A DNA stretch of 64,000 nt from Piper betle (taxonomy: Eukaryota > Streptophyta > Magnoliopsida > Piperales > Piperaceae), in the NCBI GenBank assembly GCA_033002965.1, contig JAURVB010014869.1, forward strand, positions 1 through 64,000, in the 5' to 3' direction. The stretch's first letter is position 1; every line of letters begins with the position of its first letter. A program made the position numbers and the translations under genes. This document shows, piece by piece, positions 36,623 to 47,329 of the stretch. The notes under the pieces were generated by a model. The model was not told the origin of the DNA and made no database searches. It worked only from the letters and a program-made list of their open reading frames with translations.

Positions 36623-37520
36623 TGATTTACCCAGTGCCTTCTAGGATCGGAAAAGACATGAAGTCTCTCTTCCATATGAAGATGATTTCAATGATAAATT
36701 AATACCAACTAAAGCTAGACCAATTCAAATGAATCAAGAATTAGTAGAGTATTGCCAAAAAGAAATAAAAATTTTATTAAATAATAGGTTAATCAGAGAA
36801 AGTAAATCTCCTTGGTCTTGTTCAGCTTTCTATGTATTTAAAGCTTCAGAAATAGAAAGAGGAACACCAAGATTAGTAATAAATTATAAACCTTTAAATA
36901 AAGTTTTAAAATGGATAAAATATCCAATCCCGAATAAGAAAGATTTACTAAAAGATTATATAATGCACAAATATTTAGTAAATTTGATTTGAAATCAGGG
37001 TTTTGGCAAATACAAATCAAAGAAGAAGATAGATATAAAACTGCTTTTAATGTACCATTTGGACAATATGAATGGAACGTTATGTCATTTGGATTAAAGA
37101 ATGCACCTTCAGAATTTCAAAAAATTATGAATGATATATTTAATCCATATGTAAGTTTTATAATTGTATACATTGATGATGTATTAATTTATTCTAATAG
37201 TATAGATCAACATTTTAAACACTTAAATCAATTTTATAAAATAGCTATAACTAATGGAATAGTTTTATCTAAGTCTAAAATGGTTTTAGTACAAAATCAA
37301 ATAAGATTTTTAGGACATAATATTGAAAAAGGAAATATTAGACCTATTCAAAGAGTAATAGATTTCTCTAGTAAATTTCCAGATAAAATATTAGATAAGA
37401 ATCAACTACAAAGATTCTTAGGAAGTCTAAATTATATGGCAAAATTTTATAAAAATTTAGCAAAAGATTGTAAATTGTTGTTTCAAAGATTGAAAAAGAA
37501 TCCACCTCCTTGGACTGAAG
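36623..37520 (+). pseudogene. Endogenous pararetrovirus: reverse transcriptase (broken)
   Basis: A TAA at 36620-36622 and a frame change separate this from the upstream polyprotein. RT begins near 36668. The 36729-36992 frame holds LIRESKSPWSCSAFYV and PRLVINYKPLNKVL. A single-base loss in an A-run near 36950 shifts it into the next frame, where FDLKSGFWQIQI, FGLKNAPSEFQ and the catalytic YIDD box (37169-37180) occur, followed by RFLGHNIEKGNI and FLGSLNYMAKF. It is cut at 37520 by a solo LTR. Not functional as it stands. Confidence 0.9.
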
Positions 37521-39303
37521 CTCATTGTAAAACCCGTGATTCGAGTCAGGGTTTTACGTTACCGAACCAGTCGGTTCGACCGTTGGTTCGAGTCGAGTCA
37601 GTTTCATGAACCGCGTGCTGAGTCGAGACCAGCCGTGATTTATGAGCGATGAGAGTCAGGTGTACCTGAATATATGATGATAACGTCGAGAAGATGGTGA
37701 GAAATGAGTTATCAGAATATATGAAAGTATGCAGTATTTTTTTCTTTTTATATGTTTGATCGAAGAAATAGTTTTAGGCCGAATAACGCGTTAGGACGCG
37801 TTGGATTATATTCGGGTGGGTTATTAGTTATAGAGCATGCCATTTGGATGTTGTTGTGTTTGTTTTATTTTATGTGATTTTTCCATATTTTTCTAGATTT
37901 TTTTAGAATTTATTACGAACTAGTTATTATTTTGACTCGAGTAGGAATCGAGTCAATACTTAATTACGAAACTGCCACTACAACACTTCTTCTCCCTCCC
38001 GACCCTTCTTCCACCCAAACCCTCGCCGCCGCCTGCTGTTGCTGCGCCGCTGCCGCCGCCGCCGACGCCGTGCTGCCGCCGATCGTCGCCGCCCCGCCCT
38101 GCCGTGCCGTCGCCGTGCCGCCCCGACCAACCCCGGCCACCGTCGCGCCGCCACGACGCCGGAATCGACTCCACGAAGCCGCCTCGGCCGCCGCCACTTC
38201 GGGCCGGATTCCGCCGCCGTCCGGGCCGCTCCGCCGCCGGTGTGACCCCGACGACCACCCCCTCGACGTCGCCGACGTTTCCCCCATCGTCCCGACCACC
38301 GTCGAGGCCGGCCGGAGCCTCGATCGGAGAACGCCGCCACCGCCGCCCATTTTCGACGCCGCCGTCGACGGCCATCGCCGCCTCGGCTACCCTGTTTGAC
38401 ACCACCATTGGACCGAGCTCGTCGAGCTGGTGCCGATAGACCCCCTGATTGCTCCGTCCCAAATCATCGCCGGAAAACCGTCGGAATCCGCCGGAAAACC
38501 GCCGACACTCGCCGGAAAACCGCCGGAACCGCCGGAAATTGGATTTGTGGGAAATTCGCCGGATCATCCGCCGAACGCACCCGGTCCAATCTGATCGGAC
38601 TTCGGACGCCGCTAGGTGCCGAATTCGAGTTTCGAGCCACGAAACGGAAACCCTAGCCGTCGCCGATTTTCGACGACGCGAGGTATAATTTATTTTAATT
38701 TAATTATTTGAAAGTTTTGATTATTAGAATTGCATGCTAGGATTGGTGAATTGTGTGTTATAATAATATATATAAATGTAGATTTGATTAAGGATAAAAA
38801 TATGAAATTTGTTTGATTGTGTGGTGTTAAAAATAGAAGTTATGAAACTAATTAGGGTTATTAAGTAATAATCATGATCTAATCAAACTAGCTTAAGTAG
38901 ACTCGCTAGAATTGATATAGGTTGATGTGTGTTGATTGACGTGTGATTGTGTTGATTGTGTGTGTATGCTATAGGATATGTGATTCATCATGCGGGCGTT
39001 AGTTTTTAGCTTGATTGTGTAGGTACGGTGTAGGAGCTCGCCGCCTAGGCGCGTGGACCCGTTTGGAGCTTCTACCAGGTCCGTTTAGGACTCGTTCTCT
39101 GATTTACGCTACTCTCTTGTGTATTTGATTTATTATGTGCAGGACGAGTTAAGTGGCGTTTTATCGAATCCCACTTAACTCGGGCCATTTAGCCAACGAT
39201 TTTCCGGATTAATAACCCTCGAGGATGAGATCCCTCGAGTTTGTTTTCGAACTTCAGATCCAGCTCACGTTGCCTTCGGGCCTATTGTATAAATCCCAAC
39301 CCA

Positions 39304-39325
39304 GACCTATATATATGTATAGTTT
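39304..39325 (+). promoter_or_regulatory. LTR TATA region (solo LTR)
   Basis: CCTATATATATGTATAG at the position of CTATAAATAG in the chromovirus LTRs; an ATG opens an 82-codon frame about 40 bp downstream. Confidence 0.5.
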
Positions 39326-39347
39326 TCGTGTTTTTGTGAGAGACTGA

Positions 39348-39596
39348 ATGAGGGAAATCCGACTACCGTGCTACGCGAGCGGGCACGTGTGTGTCGACAG
39401 TGGGCTCTGGAATGGTGTGCGGGCCGTTTCATTCCCGAGGGATCCTGACAACTCCACCTTTGAGTTCCTCAAACCCGGAGAAGTGTGGAGGTTCACGGGT
39501 ACTGCATTGCAGCGCATGTCTAGACTTGTGGTTTCAAAGGGTACTGAAGGCGACTGCCTGAGAGTACTCGGCCTTCGTGCTCAAGGCCAGGAGTAA
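39348..39596 (+). CDS. LTR-encoded small ORF (82 codons), uncertain
   Basis: Lies just after the LTR TATA box. The middle and end (PDNSTFEFLKPGEVWRF, GDCLRVLGLRAQGQE) can be traced, with stops or shifts, in the copies at 17640-17900, 22200-22375 and 30470-30708, and the protein is identical in the copy at 63141-62893. I know no family with this sequence. It may simply be a conserved noncoding block that happens to be open; frame conservation in older copies is partial. Confidence 0.2.
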   Translation: MREIRLPCYASGHVCVDSGLWNGVRAVSFPRDPDNSTFEFLKPGEVWRFTGTALQRMSRLVVSKGTEGDCLRVLGLRAQGQE

Positions 39597-40386
39597 TATG
39601 GAAGGTGCAGAGGGCGGAAAGGAATGAGATTTGACGCGAGAAGCAATAGAGAAATGGCCGAGGCATGAGAATGTGAAAGATAGGGGGACGCTGTCGACCC
39701 GAGGGCGACGGCTCCCGTATGTGCCCTGATGAGAGTTCTTGAGGAAGTATATGGTTTTCATTCAACAGGAGAGTTTGCTCTCCTGTGCCAGATTGATATT
39801 AGTTATTTTCCGGGCCGGTAACACTCGTTACTGACGGTTTTTCTATATATATGTAGGTGAGGAATGCGAGCGATGAAAGCTGTCGGGACTGCGGAGGAGC
39901 AGCACGGAACCGCGCACACATGTACCTGCCGCGTGTAACGTATAATGACGGTGTGTTATTGCTACGTGAATGATAATTTTGATGTGTTTGTTTAGATAAA
40001 TTGCTTGTTTTGAAATGAATGGATAAATGCGAATGAGTAGTGAGTTTGGAGTTCAGGCTCGGTTCAATTGAAACGAAGGAGATAATGATGAATGCTACGA
40101 TAGATTATCATGTTTTACCGTATTTTCATAAAATAGTATATATTTTCTTTTGGTTTCTCATTTATTATTTTATCTTGTCTTTGCTTGCACGTCATGGCAT
40201 GTATGTAGGACTCCGTTAGAACCCACGCATCCCATCCATGCATTTCATGTTTGCATCTCCATCTTAAAACGCCGAGAGTAGATCCTGGACGGCTTAACCG
40301 AACCCAGTAGATTAGCGAACGGTTCGGTCGCCGGTGACATTCCCGGGTCGGTTCGCGGGTGAGCCGAAACGGGGTGTTACACTCAT

Positions 40387-40748
40387 ACTAAGGTTGTACA
40401 AGTAATTAAACAAAAAATTAAATATATAACGTGTCTCAGCTTACCTCATCCTTTTTTACTTTAAAAATAGTTGAAACAGATGCGAGTGATCTTGGATTTG
40501 AGGGAATTCTTAAACAAAATATTAATAATAAACCTTTTATTATTAGATATCATTCAGGTTTATGGAATGAAACACAATCTAAGTATAGTACTATTAAAAA
40601 AGACATGCTTAGTATAGTTAACTGCATTTTAAAATTTCAAGATGATCTTTTAAATAGTAAGTTTCTTTTAAGAATAGATTGTACTACTGCTAAATTTATT
40701 CTTGAAAAGATGTTCAGAATTTGACATCTAAACATATTTTTGCTAGAT
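40387..40748 (+). pseudogene. Endogenous pararetrovirus: RNase H remnant, 3'-truncated
   Basis: Resumes directly after the duplicated CTCAT. It carries VETDASDLGFEGIL (RNase H first catalytic D), then SKYSTIKKDMLSIV and LLRIDCTTAKFIL. A one-base loss in an A-run near 40707 shifts the last residues. The virus ends inside RNase H at about 40748, where TAAGCATATATA merges with the TA microsatellite. No intergenic region, promoter or tRNA-Met priming site of the virus is present. Confidence 0.88.
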
Positions 40749-40753
40749 GGTAA

Positions 40754-40800
<47 letters not shown>

Positions 40801-40850
40801 TTTAATTGTAACTAGTTATATTTATTTATATATAATAAAATAACAAAGTA

Positions 40851-40890
40851 GGGGGATAGCTCAATTGGGAGAGCGTCCACGCTCACCGCA
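40851..40890 (+). pseudogene. tRNA-Phe remnant (D half joined to acceptor end), copy 1
   Basis: GGGGATAGCTCAATTGGGAG with AGCGTC is the 5' half of plant tRNA-Phe (box A intact, one change), joined directly to CCACGCTCACCGCA, its 3' acceptor end. The anticodon arm, variable loop and most of the T arm including box B are deleted. 40 nt long. Confidence 0.8.
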
Positions 40891-41008
40891 TAATTTAATA
40901 TCATTTTTTTTGCCACATAATTTAATATCATTTTTTGTTGGACATGCCTTCCATCCTACGAGAAGGGGGGAAAGAAAATTATAAAATAGGGCTGCTAATT
41001 GACCGATA

Positions 41009-41048
41009 GGGGGATAGCTCAATTGGGAGAGCGTCCACGCTCACCGCA
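41009..41048 (+). pseudogene. tRNA-Phe remnant, copy 2
   Basis: Identical to the remnant at 40851-40890 and created by the 158-bp tandem duplication. Confidence 0.8.
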
Positions 41049-41520
41049 TAATTTAATATCATTTTTTTGCCACATAATTTAATATCATTTTTTGTTGGAC
41101 ATGCCTTCCATCCTACGGGAAGGGGGGGAAAGGAAATTATAAAATAGGGCTGCTAATTGACCGATCCAGTGAGTTACTTTTGACTTTATAATCGAGCTAG
41201 TGTCTAGCTCTCAAACGAGGTGGTTTCGACTTTATAATTGACGCTTTGATTTTATAATCGAACAATTTTCGAGCTCCCAAACGAGCTAGTTTCAATCTCT
41301 TAAACAAACTAGTTTTAAGCTCGTCAAAATTAAACAATTTAAGTGTATTCGAGATCGAGTCTAGCTCAAATAACATAAAAAATGTTCGAGTCGAATTCAA
41401 GCATATATATTTAAAACTCGTTCAATCTCGACTCGAATTTGAATAAACCTCGAGCTATTCGAGTCGAGTTCGATCAGAAGCTGAGCTCAACTCACTCACT
41501 CGCTTAATAGCCCTACCCTA

Positions 41521-41940
41521 AATGTAGTCATATATTTACCAGAAAAATCAAACTTTATCCGATTCGGGGATCAAATTGGGCTAGATTAGTGTGTGGTCTA
41601 GACATGGACCGGACCACTGCGTGACCGATCCCAAAGAAGTTGAATTCAAAGGTACAAGCCCAATTGATACATCCTCTAACCTCACCAATAAAATTGTGCC
41701 ATTAACAAAAGAAAAGTAATATTTTCTTCCAATTTATTCTTATTAATAAAAAAAGAATTAAACATCGCTCTCTGACAAAAAACATAAGAGATTCGTCCAA
41801 ATAAAATACGACAAATTTTTTTAAAAAAATAATAAAGTCTATTTTATCATTCAATTAGTCTATCTTTAAAAATCAAATTTATCCCTTAGATATCAAATCA
41901 TCGTCACTCGTTTTTAAACGGAGGGTTTTCATTACAAAAG
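41521..41940. other. AT-rich spacer
   Basis: No gene or repeat recognised. Confidence 0.4.
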
Positions 41941-42064
41941 AAATCTGTGCACAGAGAGCAACATCCTACCGAGTTTTATCTCCCAACTCAAATCGATGAT
42001 AATATAGCCCAGGGCTACCGGCTGTGCTCATTTGAGTGTCCCCCTCACCCACCCACGAAAAAAA

Positions 42065-42349
42065 ATGCCGGCAACAAGACCACCAAAGTCCGCGTGGCCA
42101 TCGGGCACCAACAGTGCCAATGGAGTATTTGGCCATCCTGGCCCATGGGCTTACCCTAGACCTAGAGTGATGGAGCTGGTGGCAATGAGCAATGAGGAGG
42201 TTGGCAAGACTACACATGAAGCTGTGGCTAGGGTTGATGAAAATATTTCCAATCACTTGTTGATTTGGGGGGAAGTGTCAAAGGGAAACGACGGTGACCG
42301 GAGTTCGGAGACGACGGCAGCGGCAGCGATAGGAGAATGTCTGCCCTAA
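42065..42349 (+). CDS. Hypothetical 94-residue ORF
   Basis: Opens MPATRPPKSAWPSGTNSANG and continues through PRPRVMELVAMSNEEVGK to ETTAAAAIGECLP. GC content is higher than the flanks, and the ATG follows a purine run. No domain or family recognised; it could be a first exon or chance. An antisense frame of similar length overlaps it. Confidence 0.3.
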   Translation: MPATRPPKSAWPSGTNSANGVFGHPGPWAYPRPRVMELVAMSNEEVGKTTHEAVARVDENISNHLLIWGEVSKGNDGDRSSETTAAAAIGECLP

Positions 42350-42359
42350 TTTGGGGGCG

Positions 42360-43690
42360 GATCCAATTTCATGAACTTGATTTTGGTGGTGGAAGCTCCC
42401 AACAAGCCTGCAGAAGTGCAACTTGTCATGTTTACTTCATGTAAAGATATAGGTGGTGGAGATGTTTACATGACTCTACTACCAAGGTCTATGCTCAATT
42501 CAAGCAAAATTCCCACTTCTTAGATTTTAGGATAATACTTATCAGACATGGCAGGCAATAGGAGCACAATCTTCTTCAAGATCAATCCCCGTATAATTAT
42601 TATATTTTTGTTACGAGTCTACATACATGAGCTACATCGCATATACCTTATACCGCTTCTACCTGGAGCAATTTAGTAGTTCCCACTACCTAAAATTTAC
42701 ATAGATAAATGTAAATAAATAAAAATAATACTTACAATTTTCAAATCAATCTACATTTTTAATTCTTTCATCTTAATTATTAAATTAATTATAATAAAAA
42801 TTAATTTTTAAATATTTTAAACTAGAGCATTTTTTAGAAAATCTAAAAGTAGTTGATATTGCTGTCTAAAAAATAAAAATTTATCAATCTCCAACTTATA
42901 CACTCTATCTTCCATACATATAGAAAATCTAAAAGTAGTTCATATTGATGTTTAAAAAAGATAAATATTTATCAACCTCCAACCAACTTATGCATTTTAT
43001 CTTCCATACATATAGACCTCATTATTTGGTTAGTTAACCTAGACAAGGCCTCCATAAATAAATTGTTTTTGGGTAATATAAGCACCAATAGATGTGTAAG
43101 TGACAACTCTTGCATTAACCTTGTTAGTAGATAGTAGATTAGTAGAATATCCTGTACAAATCATATGTGCCACTCTTGTACATCTACTGGTAATGTCCTC
43201 AAACATTGACCATCTTAAGCAACATCTACAACAAGTTTGGTTCACTTAACCCTGCTTCAAAGCATCATAACTCTCAGAACTACTTTAAAAAACTAAAGAC
43301 TGAGGCTTCTTCCAATCAAATCAAATAAAGAGTCAGAAATCTGTCAAACACCCAGTTCGTTCAGTTAAAACATATAAAAACACCAATCCAAGACTGAGCC
43401 CGGAATCGAGATTAGTACTGATCTAATTTATGAAATAGAGCCACATATCTGTATTGATGGTGAAATATAAAAAAATATTGAAGATAATAAGCAAGCTAAT
43501 AGATTCCTCAGCCTTGTATGGTTTAAGAAGTAAGAAGTATGTTTCACACTGAGATCTCAAAAACTGTGCAACATGTTTCAAGGGGAGTAATGTGGTTCAG
43601 GGAAACAGTTCTGACTTGCCATACAAGCATCCAGAATGTTGCTATCCCTGCATCCACTTTATGATTACAATACAGCATTCATATAAAAAC
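42360..43690. other. AT-rich spacer downstream of the MUSTANG gene
   Basis: A local duplication of AGAAAATCTAAAAGTAGTT with a shared CCAAC..TTATACA tail occurs at about 42836-42920 and 42922-43015. No gene supported; its right end is probably the 3' UTR of the minus-strand gene. Confidence 0.4.
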
Positions 43691-43913
43691 TAGCAAGAAA
43701 ATGCAAGAACCATCACAATATTCTAAATTGGTATCTAAAAAGCAAGTCCTACTTATAAATGAGATTACAAATGCTCTACAAACTTCACATCCTAAGGAGT
43801 CAAATAATCTTAGCTCAAGTAGTAATACAATGCTTGAAGCTTCAGCAATTATCATACCTATTTATTTGCAGAAGTTAACCGCCCACATTAAGGAAGCCAA
43901 CGAAAAGAAACAC

Positions 43914-46065
43914 TCATATAGGTGCCGCACATGTTGTTCTAAAGTGGCCTGTCTGATTGCAACGGCTACAATGAACCACCCTTTTCACCCTTCCTCGATC
44001 CTCAGCACGGACACGCTTCTTTCGCGGTCGCCCTGGAGATCGGAGAGATTTAGGTGGATTTATAACCTTATCTACCTCATTCCCAGAATTTTCTGCCCCC
44101 TCTGACAGCTCCTTCCACAGACTTTTATCTGGAACTGGGTGTATAGTCTGTGAGTATGTCTTGCGGTAAGTTGTGACCGTAAAGCAACTTTCAGTAAATC
44201 GATGAACATTTTGGCGACATGAGAGAAGAGCAGCCACAGCATGAGCACATGGTAGCCCATACAACTGCCAGCCACGACATAAACAGCAACGATTTCGAAT
44301 GTCAACAATATTTGTTCCTTCATGAGATGTTACTTCAAATTCAGCTTCATTTGCCCTAAGAACCTGGACGGTTCTAGCCCTGTCAAGAGCTTCAGAGACC
44401 CTGCTTTCTGCAGAGGGGACAAGAATGGTGGTCCATTGCATGCTTGCTTCACGTCTTTCATTAAACCAGGTCATCAACTGACGCCTAATACACTCCATCA
44501 TTTGTATTACTGGAAGCCCTGAGGCTTCCAATATCCAATTATTGAGCGACTCAACTATATTTGCTGTCAAATGCCCAAATCGAGATCCCTCGAAATAGGC
44601 AGTCGCCCAAAGCCTGGGTGGGATACGCCGGATCCAATAAGCAGCATCTGGATTTATTTCCTCGATCTCAAGTATTTTAGACTCGAATTCAATTACAGTC
44701 AGTGCATGAGCAGCTTCCCAAAGGAGGTTGACAAGCATAGTGTTGTTAAACTCTTTGCGGAAACTCTCACTGAGATGGCGCATGCAAAACCCATGGAAAG
44801 CAGTTGGAAAATTAGCTTCAACTCCATCCACAATACCCTTTTGTCTATCTGACAATATAGTGAGCCTTGGCATGTTCTCTGTGTTAATCTCGAGCAAATT
44901 GTGAAGTTCAGACAAGAACCACATCCAATTATCATCATTTTCTTCATCAATAACACCAAAAGCCAGAGGAAATAGAGCTCCATCACCGTCAAAGCCAGTG
45001 GCTAAAAGCAATGTCCCAAGATACTTACTCTTGAGAAGAGTGTGGTCCAGGCCAAGAAGGGGTCTACAAGCATTTACAAATCCATAAATTGAAGCATGAA
45101 ATGAAATGAAAAGCCTCTGAAAACAATCATCGGTGGGATTCCCATAGACAGAAGCAATACTGCCAGGATTGGTTCTTTTAACCTGGTCACAGTATTGAGG
45201 TAGAAGACAATAACCTTCCTCAAAAGATCCGCGAACTGCTGCCATTATACGTTCCTTACCCCGCCAAGCTTGTTTGTACGACAAGGTGATTCCATGGACT
45301 CGATGGATTTCTTCCAAAATCTCCTTTGGCTTGTAATGGGGATTTTCACGCAGCTTCTCCTCCACAGAACTTGCAACCCACTGAACAGAAGCCTGCTGAT
45401 GACCAAGATGACCAATTCCCTGACAAGTATGTTGTTCATTTATAGTCCTAATAGTAAAAGTAGGAACACCAGGAAGCTTTGCAGCATGAATACGCCATGG
45501 ACAACCCTCACCAGCACACTTTGCAGTGAAACGACTTTTATCAGATTTGACAGTCTGAATCTCAAAGTGTAAAGCAATTGCAGCATTCCTTAGCGCTCTA
45601 CGACAGGCCATAACATCTGGGAACTCTTGTCCGACACTCAGTTCATGGCAAGGTAAGGCGGCAAGGGATCGTTCCTGGAGAATGGGCTGAGAAGCCAGCA
45701 TGGGAGTCACTTGCAAAGCCTGTTCATCAAGACTTTCATTCTGGTCCACATGCCAGCTCAAGGTTGTGATCAATAGCCAAGTCATGCTCATCCTCAACAC
45801 CTAAGTCCGGGTTATCCCCAATATCCAACTCATGATTCTGGCCTCCAAGATCAATGGCATGATCATGATCACTCTGACTATGGCCCAGCCCCAGCTCATT
45901 CTCATGATTACGCTCAGCTCCATGAGTCTGCCCAAGACCCAAGTTGTGATCATGGGTCTGGCCAAGGTTCAACTCATGATCAATGGGGTGACCTGCTCCC
46001 ATCTGGTGAGCTTGTCCCAGCACCAGATTGTGGGCATGACCAAGGGCCAAGTCATGATTCGCCAT
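43914..46065 (-). CDS. MUG1: MUSTANG-type domesticated Mutator transposase (frames out of register)
   Basis: MUSTANG proteins are nuclear, DNA-binding descendants of MULE transposases retained across flowering plants and needed for normal growth and reproduction in Arabidopsis. The start at 46065 opens a 109-residue segment of H/D-L repeats (LALGHAHNLVLGQAHQ) typical of MUG1-class N-termini; this frame stops at 45736. The main frame (45740s to 43914) has the Mutator zinc-binding DNA domain (FTAKCAGEGCPWRIHAAKLP, HTC), the DDE-type core (GLDHTLLK, ILSDRQKGI, HGFCMRHLSESF, NIVESLN), a SWIM finger (CCLCRGWQLYGLPCAHAV) and a C-terminal knuckle (CSRCNQTGHFRTTC). The two frames meet around 45737-45755 and need one base removed or two added. 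Everything after that is perfectly open, so an assembly error or a very recent mutation is likely. Terminal inverted repeats are absent, as expected for a domesticated gene. Confidence 0.92.
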
Positions 46066-47130
46066 AAAAACTTGCTACTGAACTAACCAAACAGCACTTC
46101 CTCCCAACCAGCTCAAACAGATTTCAAGCGATCAACCATCCGAAACCAACACTCAAATGCCAAACTTCCGAAATTACCTCCCTTTCAAGAACGAAGACTC
46201 CAATTTTCTGCTAAATTCTCATCTTCCTAGTGCAGATGGCAACCATTTCAACCAACCTGGATTACAAAACACAAGAAACTCCCTCAAACCACACATATGA
46301 TATCTCTGGTAAAAATTAAAAAAAACAGATTTTAAGATAAATTCACGACTAAAGCAATAAAAATTCTGACACTCACTCAAAATCCACACAAACCAGATCA
46401 AATTCACAACACTTGAATGCAATTACGAACAATTAAAAAAAACAACATTGATCAGAAAGTACAAAAAACACACTCACAAAGTTAGAAGCAAGTAAAATTC
46501 TTACACTCAATTGCACATCAAAAAACAATGTTCAGCACTTCAAATCCACACACACACTCATACATACACAAAAGAGATCAAATCAGCCATCAAAAACCCC
46601 AAAAAAATCCAATAAAAAATAAAAAATGTTACCATGCCAGCATCAAACACCAACCCAAAAACCCAAACCACAACAATTCAATCCACCAACCCAAGAACAG
46701 TCATCAGAGCAGCCAATTCCACCAAACTTAACTTCAAAAAAAAAAAAAAAAAAAAATCAGACCATACCTGGAGAAAACAAAGCCCTCTACCAAGAACCAA
46801 ACTTTCCACCAAAACCACTCCAAACCAACCACTCCCAGCAAGAACCAGACCACAAACCCAGGAAAGATCCAAGCTTTACAGCACCCAAGAGGAGGAAAAT
46901 TTGAATGGGGTGGAGAAGGCGGGTAAAGGGAGGGGAGGGGCAAAGATGGATTGAAAGGGAGGGATTGGGGGGTGGGGATGTGGGAGAGGGGGAGGGGCAA
47001 AAGATGGATTTGGAATGGTGGAGGGGAAGAGAAGGGCTGCAAAAGGGCGGATTAGGGCTTCGGATTGTGTGAGTTGGGGAGGAGAGTGGGCGGGCATTTG
47101 TGTCCGTGTTGGCTTTTATGGGGTGTGAAC
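46066..47130 (-). promoter_or_regulatory. 5' region of the MUSTANG gene
   Basis: On the minus strand this reads as a CT-rich leader (C-rich tract at 46900-47060) followed by AT-rich DNA with an 18-19-base T-run (46739-46757) before the ATG. The layout resembles a CT-rich first noncoding exon and a 5' UTR intron, but I cannot place the splice sites with confidence. The ORFs here are low-complexity artefacts. Confidence 0.4.
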
Positions 47131-47329
47131 TTGTGTTGTAGGTTGACACTTTTACGGTTCTGCCTACTCTTAAATCAACAAAATATTTTAGGTTAAAGGG
47201 TAATAGGAGCATATTTTTAACAAAATAAAATAAATATCAAATCGTAGAATCATTTTGCCCTCGTATTATTATAATATTACCCATAAATATAACTTTAATC
47301 TCTTCTTCGTACACATTAGACCATGGTTG

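Larger units (their letters stand above)
37526..40381 (+). mobile_element. Solo LTR (2,856 bp) inserted in the pararetrovirus
   Basis: TGTAAAACCCG...GGGGTGTTACA, flanked by perfect 5-bp duplications CTCAT (37521-37525 and 40382-40386). Same family as the chromovirus LTRs. Landmarks: terminal inverted motif; GC-rich block 37985-38690 with short CCGGAAAACCGCCG repeats; TATATATATG near 39310; CCTTTGAGTTCCTCAAACCC block; ATATATGTAGGTGAGG at 39846. No internal domain, so it arose by LTR-LTR recombination. It is nearly identical to the inverted copy at 62105-64000. Confidence 0.95.
40749..41520. repeat. Composite repeat, right part, with tandem 158-bp duplication and MITE
   Basis: After the TA run (40756-40798), AGTTTAATTGTAACTAGTTA and AATAAAATAACAAAGTAG match 52685-52736. 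A 158-bp unit, holding a tRNA-Phe remnant and GTTGGACATGCCTTCCATCC, occurs twice in tandem (40851-41008, 41009-41165). An hAT-like MITE follows (about 41148-41515), from GGGCTGCTAATTGA to TAATAGCCCTACC. Confidence 0.85.

Noticed and set aside
37953..38567. 204-codon minus ORF with SGGFRRFSG-type repeats
   Set aside because: Translation of the CCGGAAAACCGCCG tandem repeats inside the solo LTR; not a protein.
40851..40890. Functional tRNA-Phe gene
   Set aside because: Anticodon arm and box B are missing; it can only be a remnant.
43701..44105. 134-codon plus ORF
   Set aside because: Antisense shadow of the MUSTANG 3' end.
46734..47212. Proline/serine-rich minus ORFs
   Set aside because: Come from the CT-rich leader and poly-T of the MUSTANG gene; all frames look alike.
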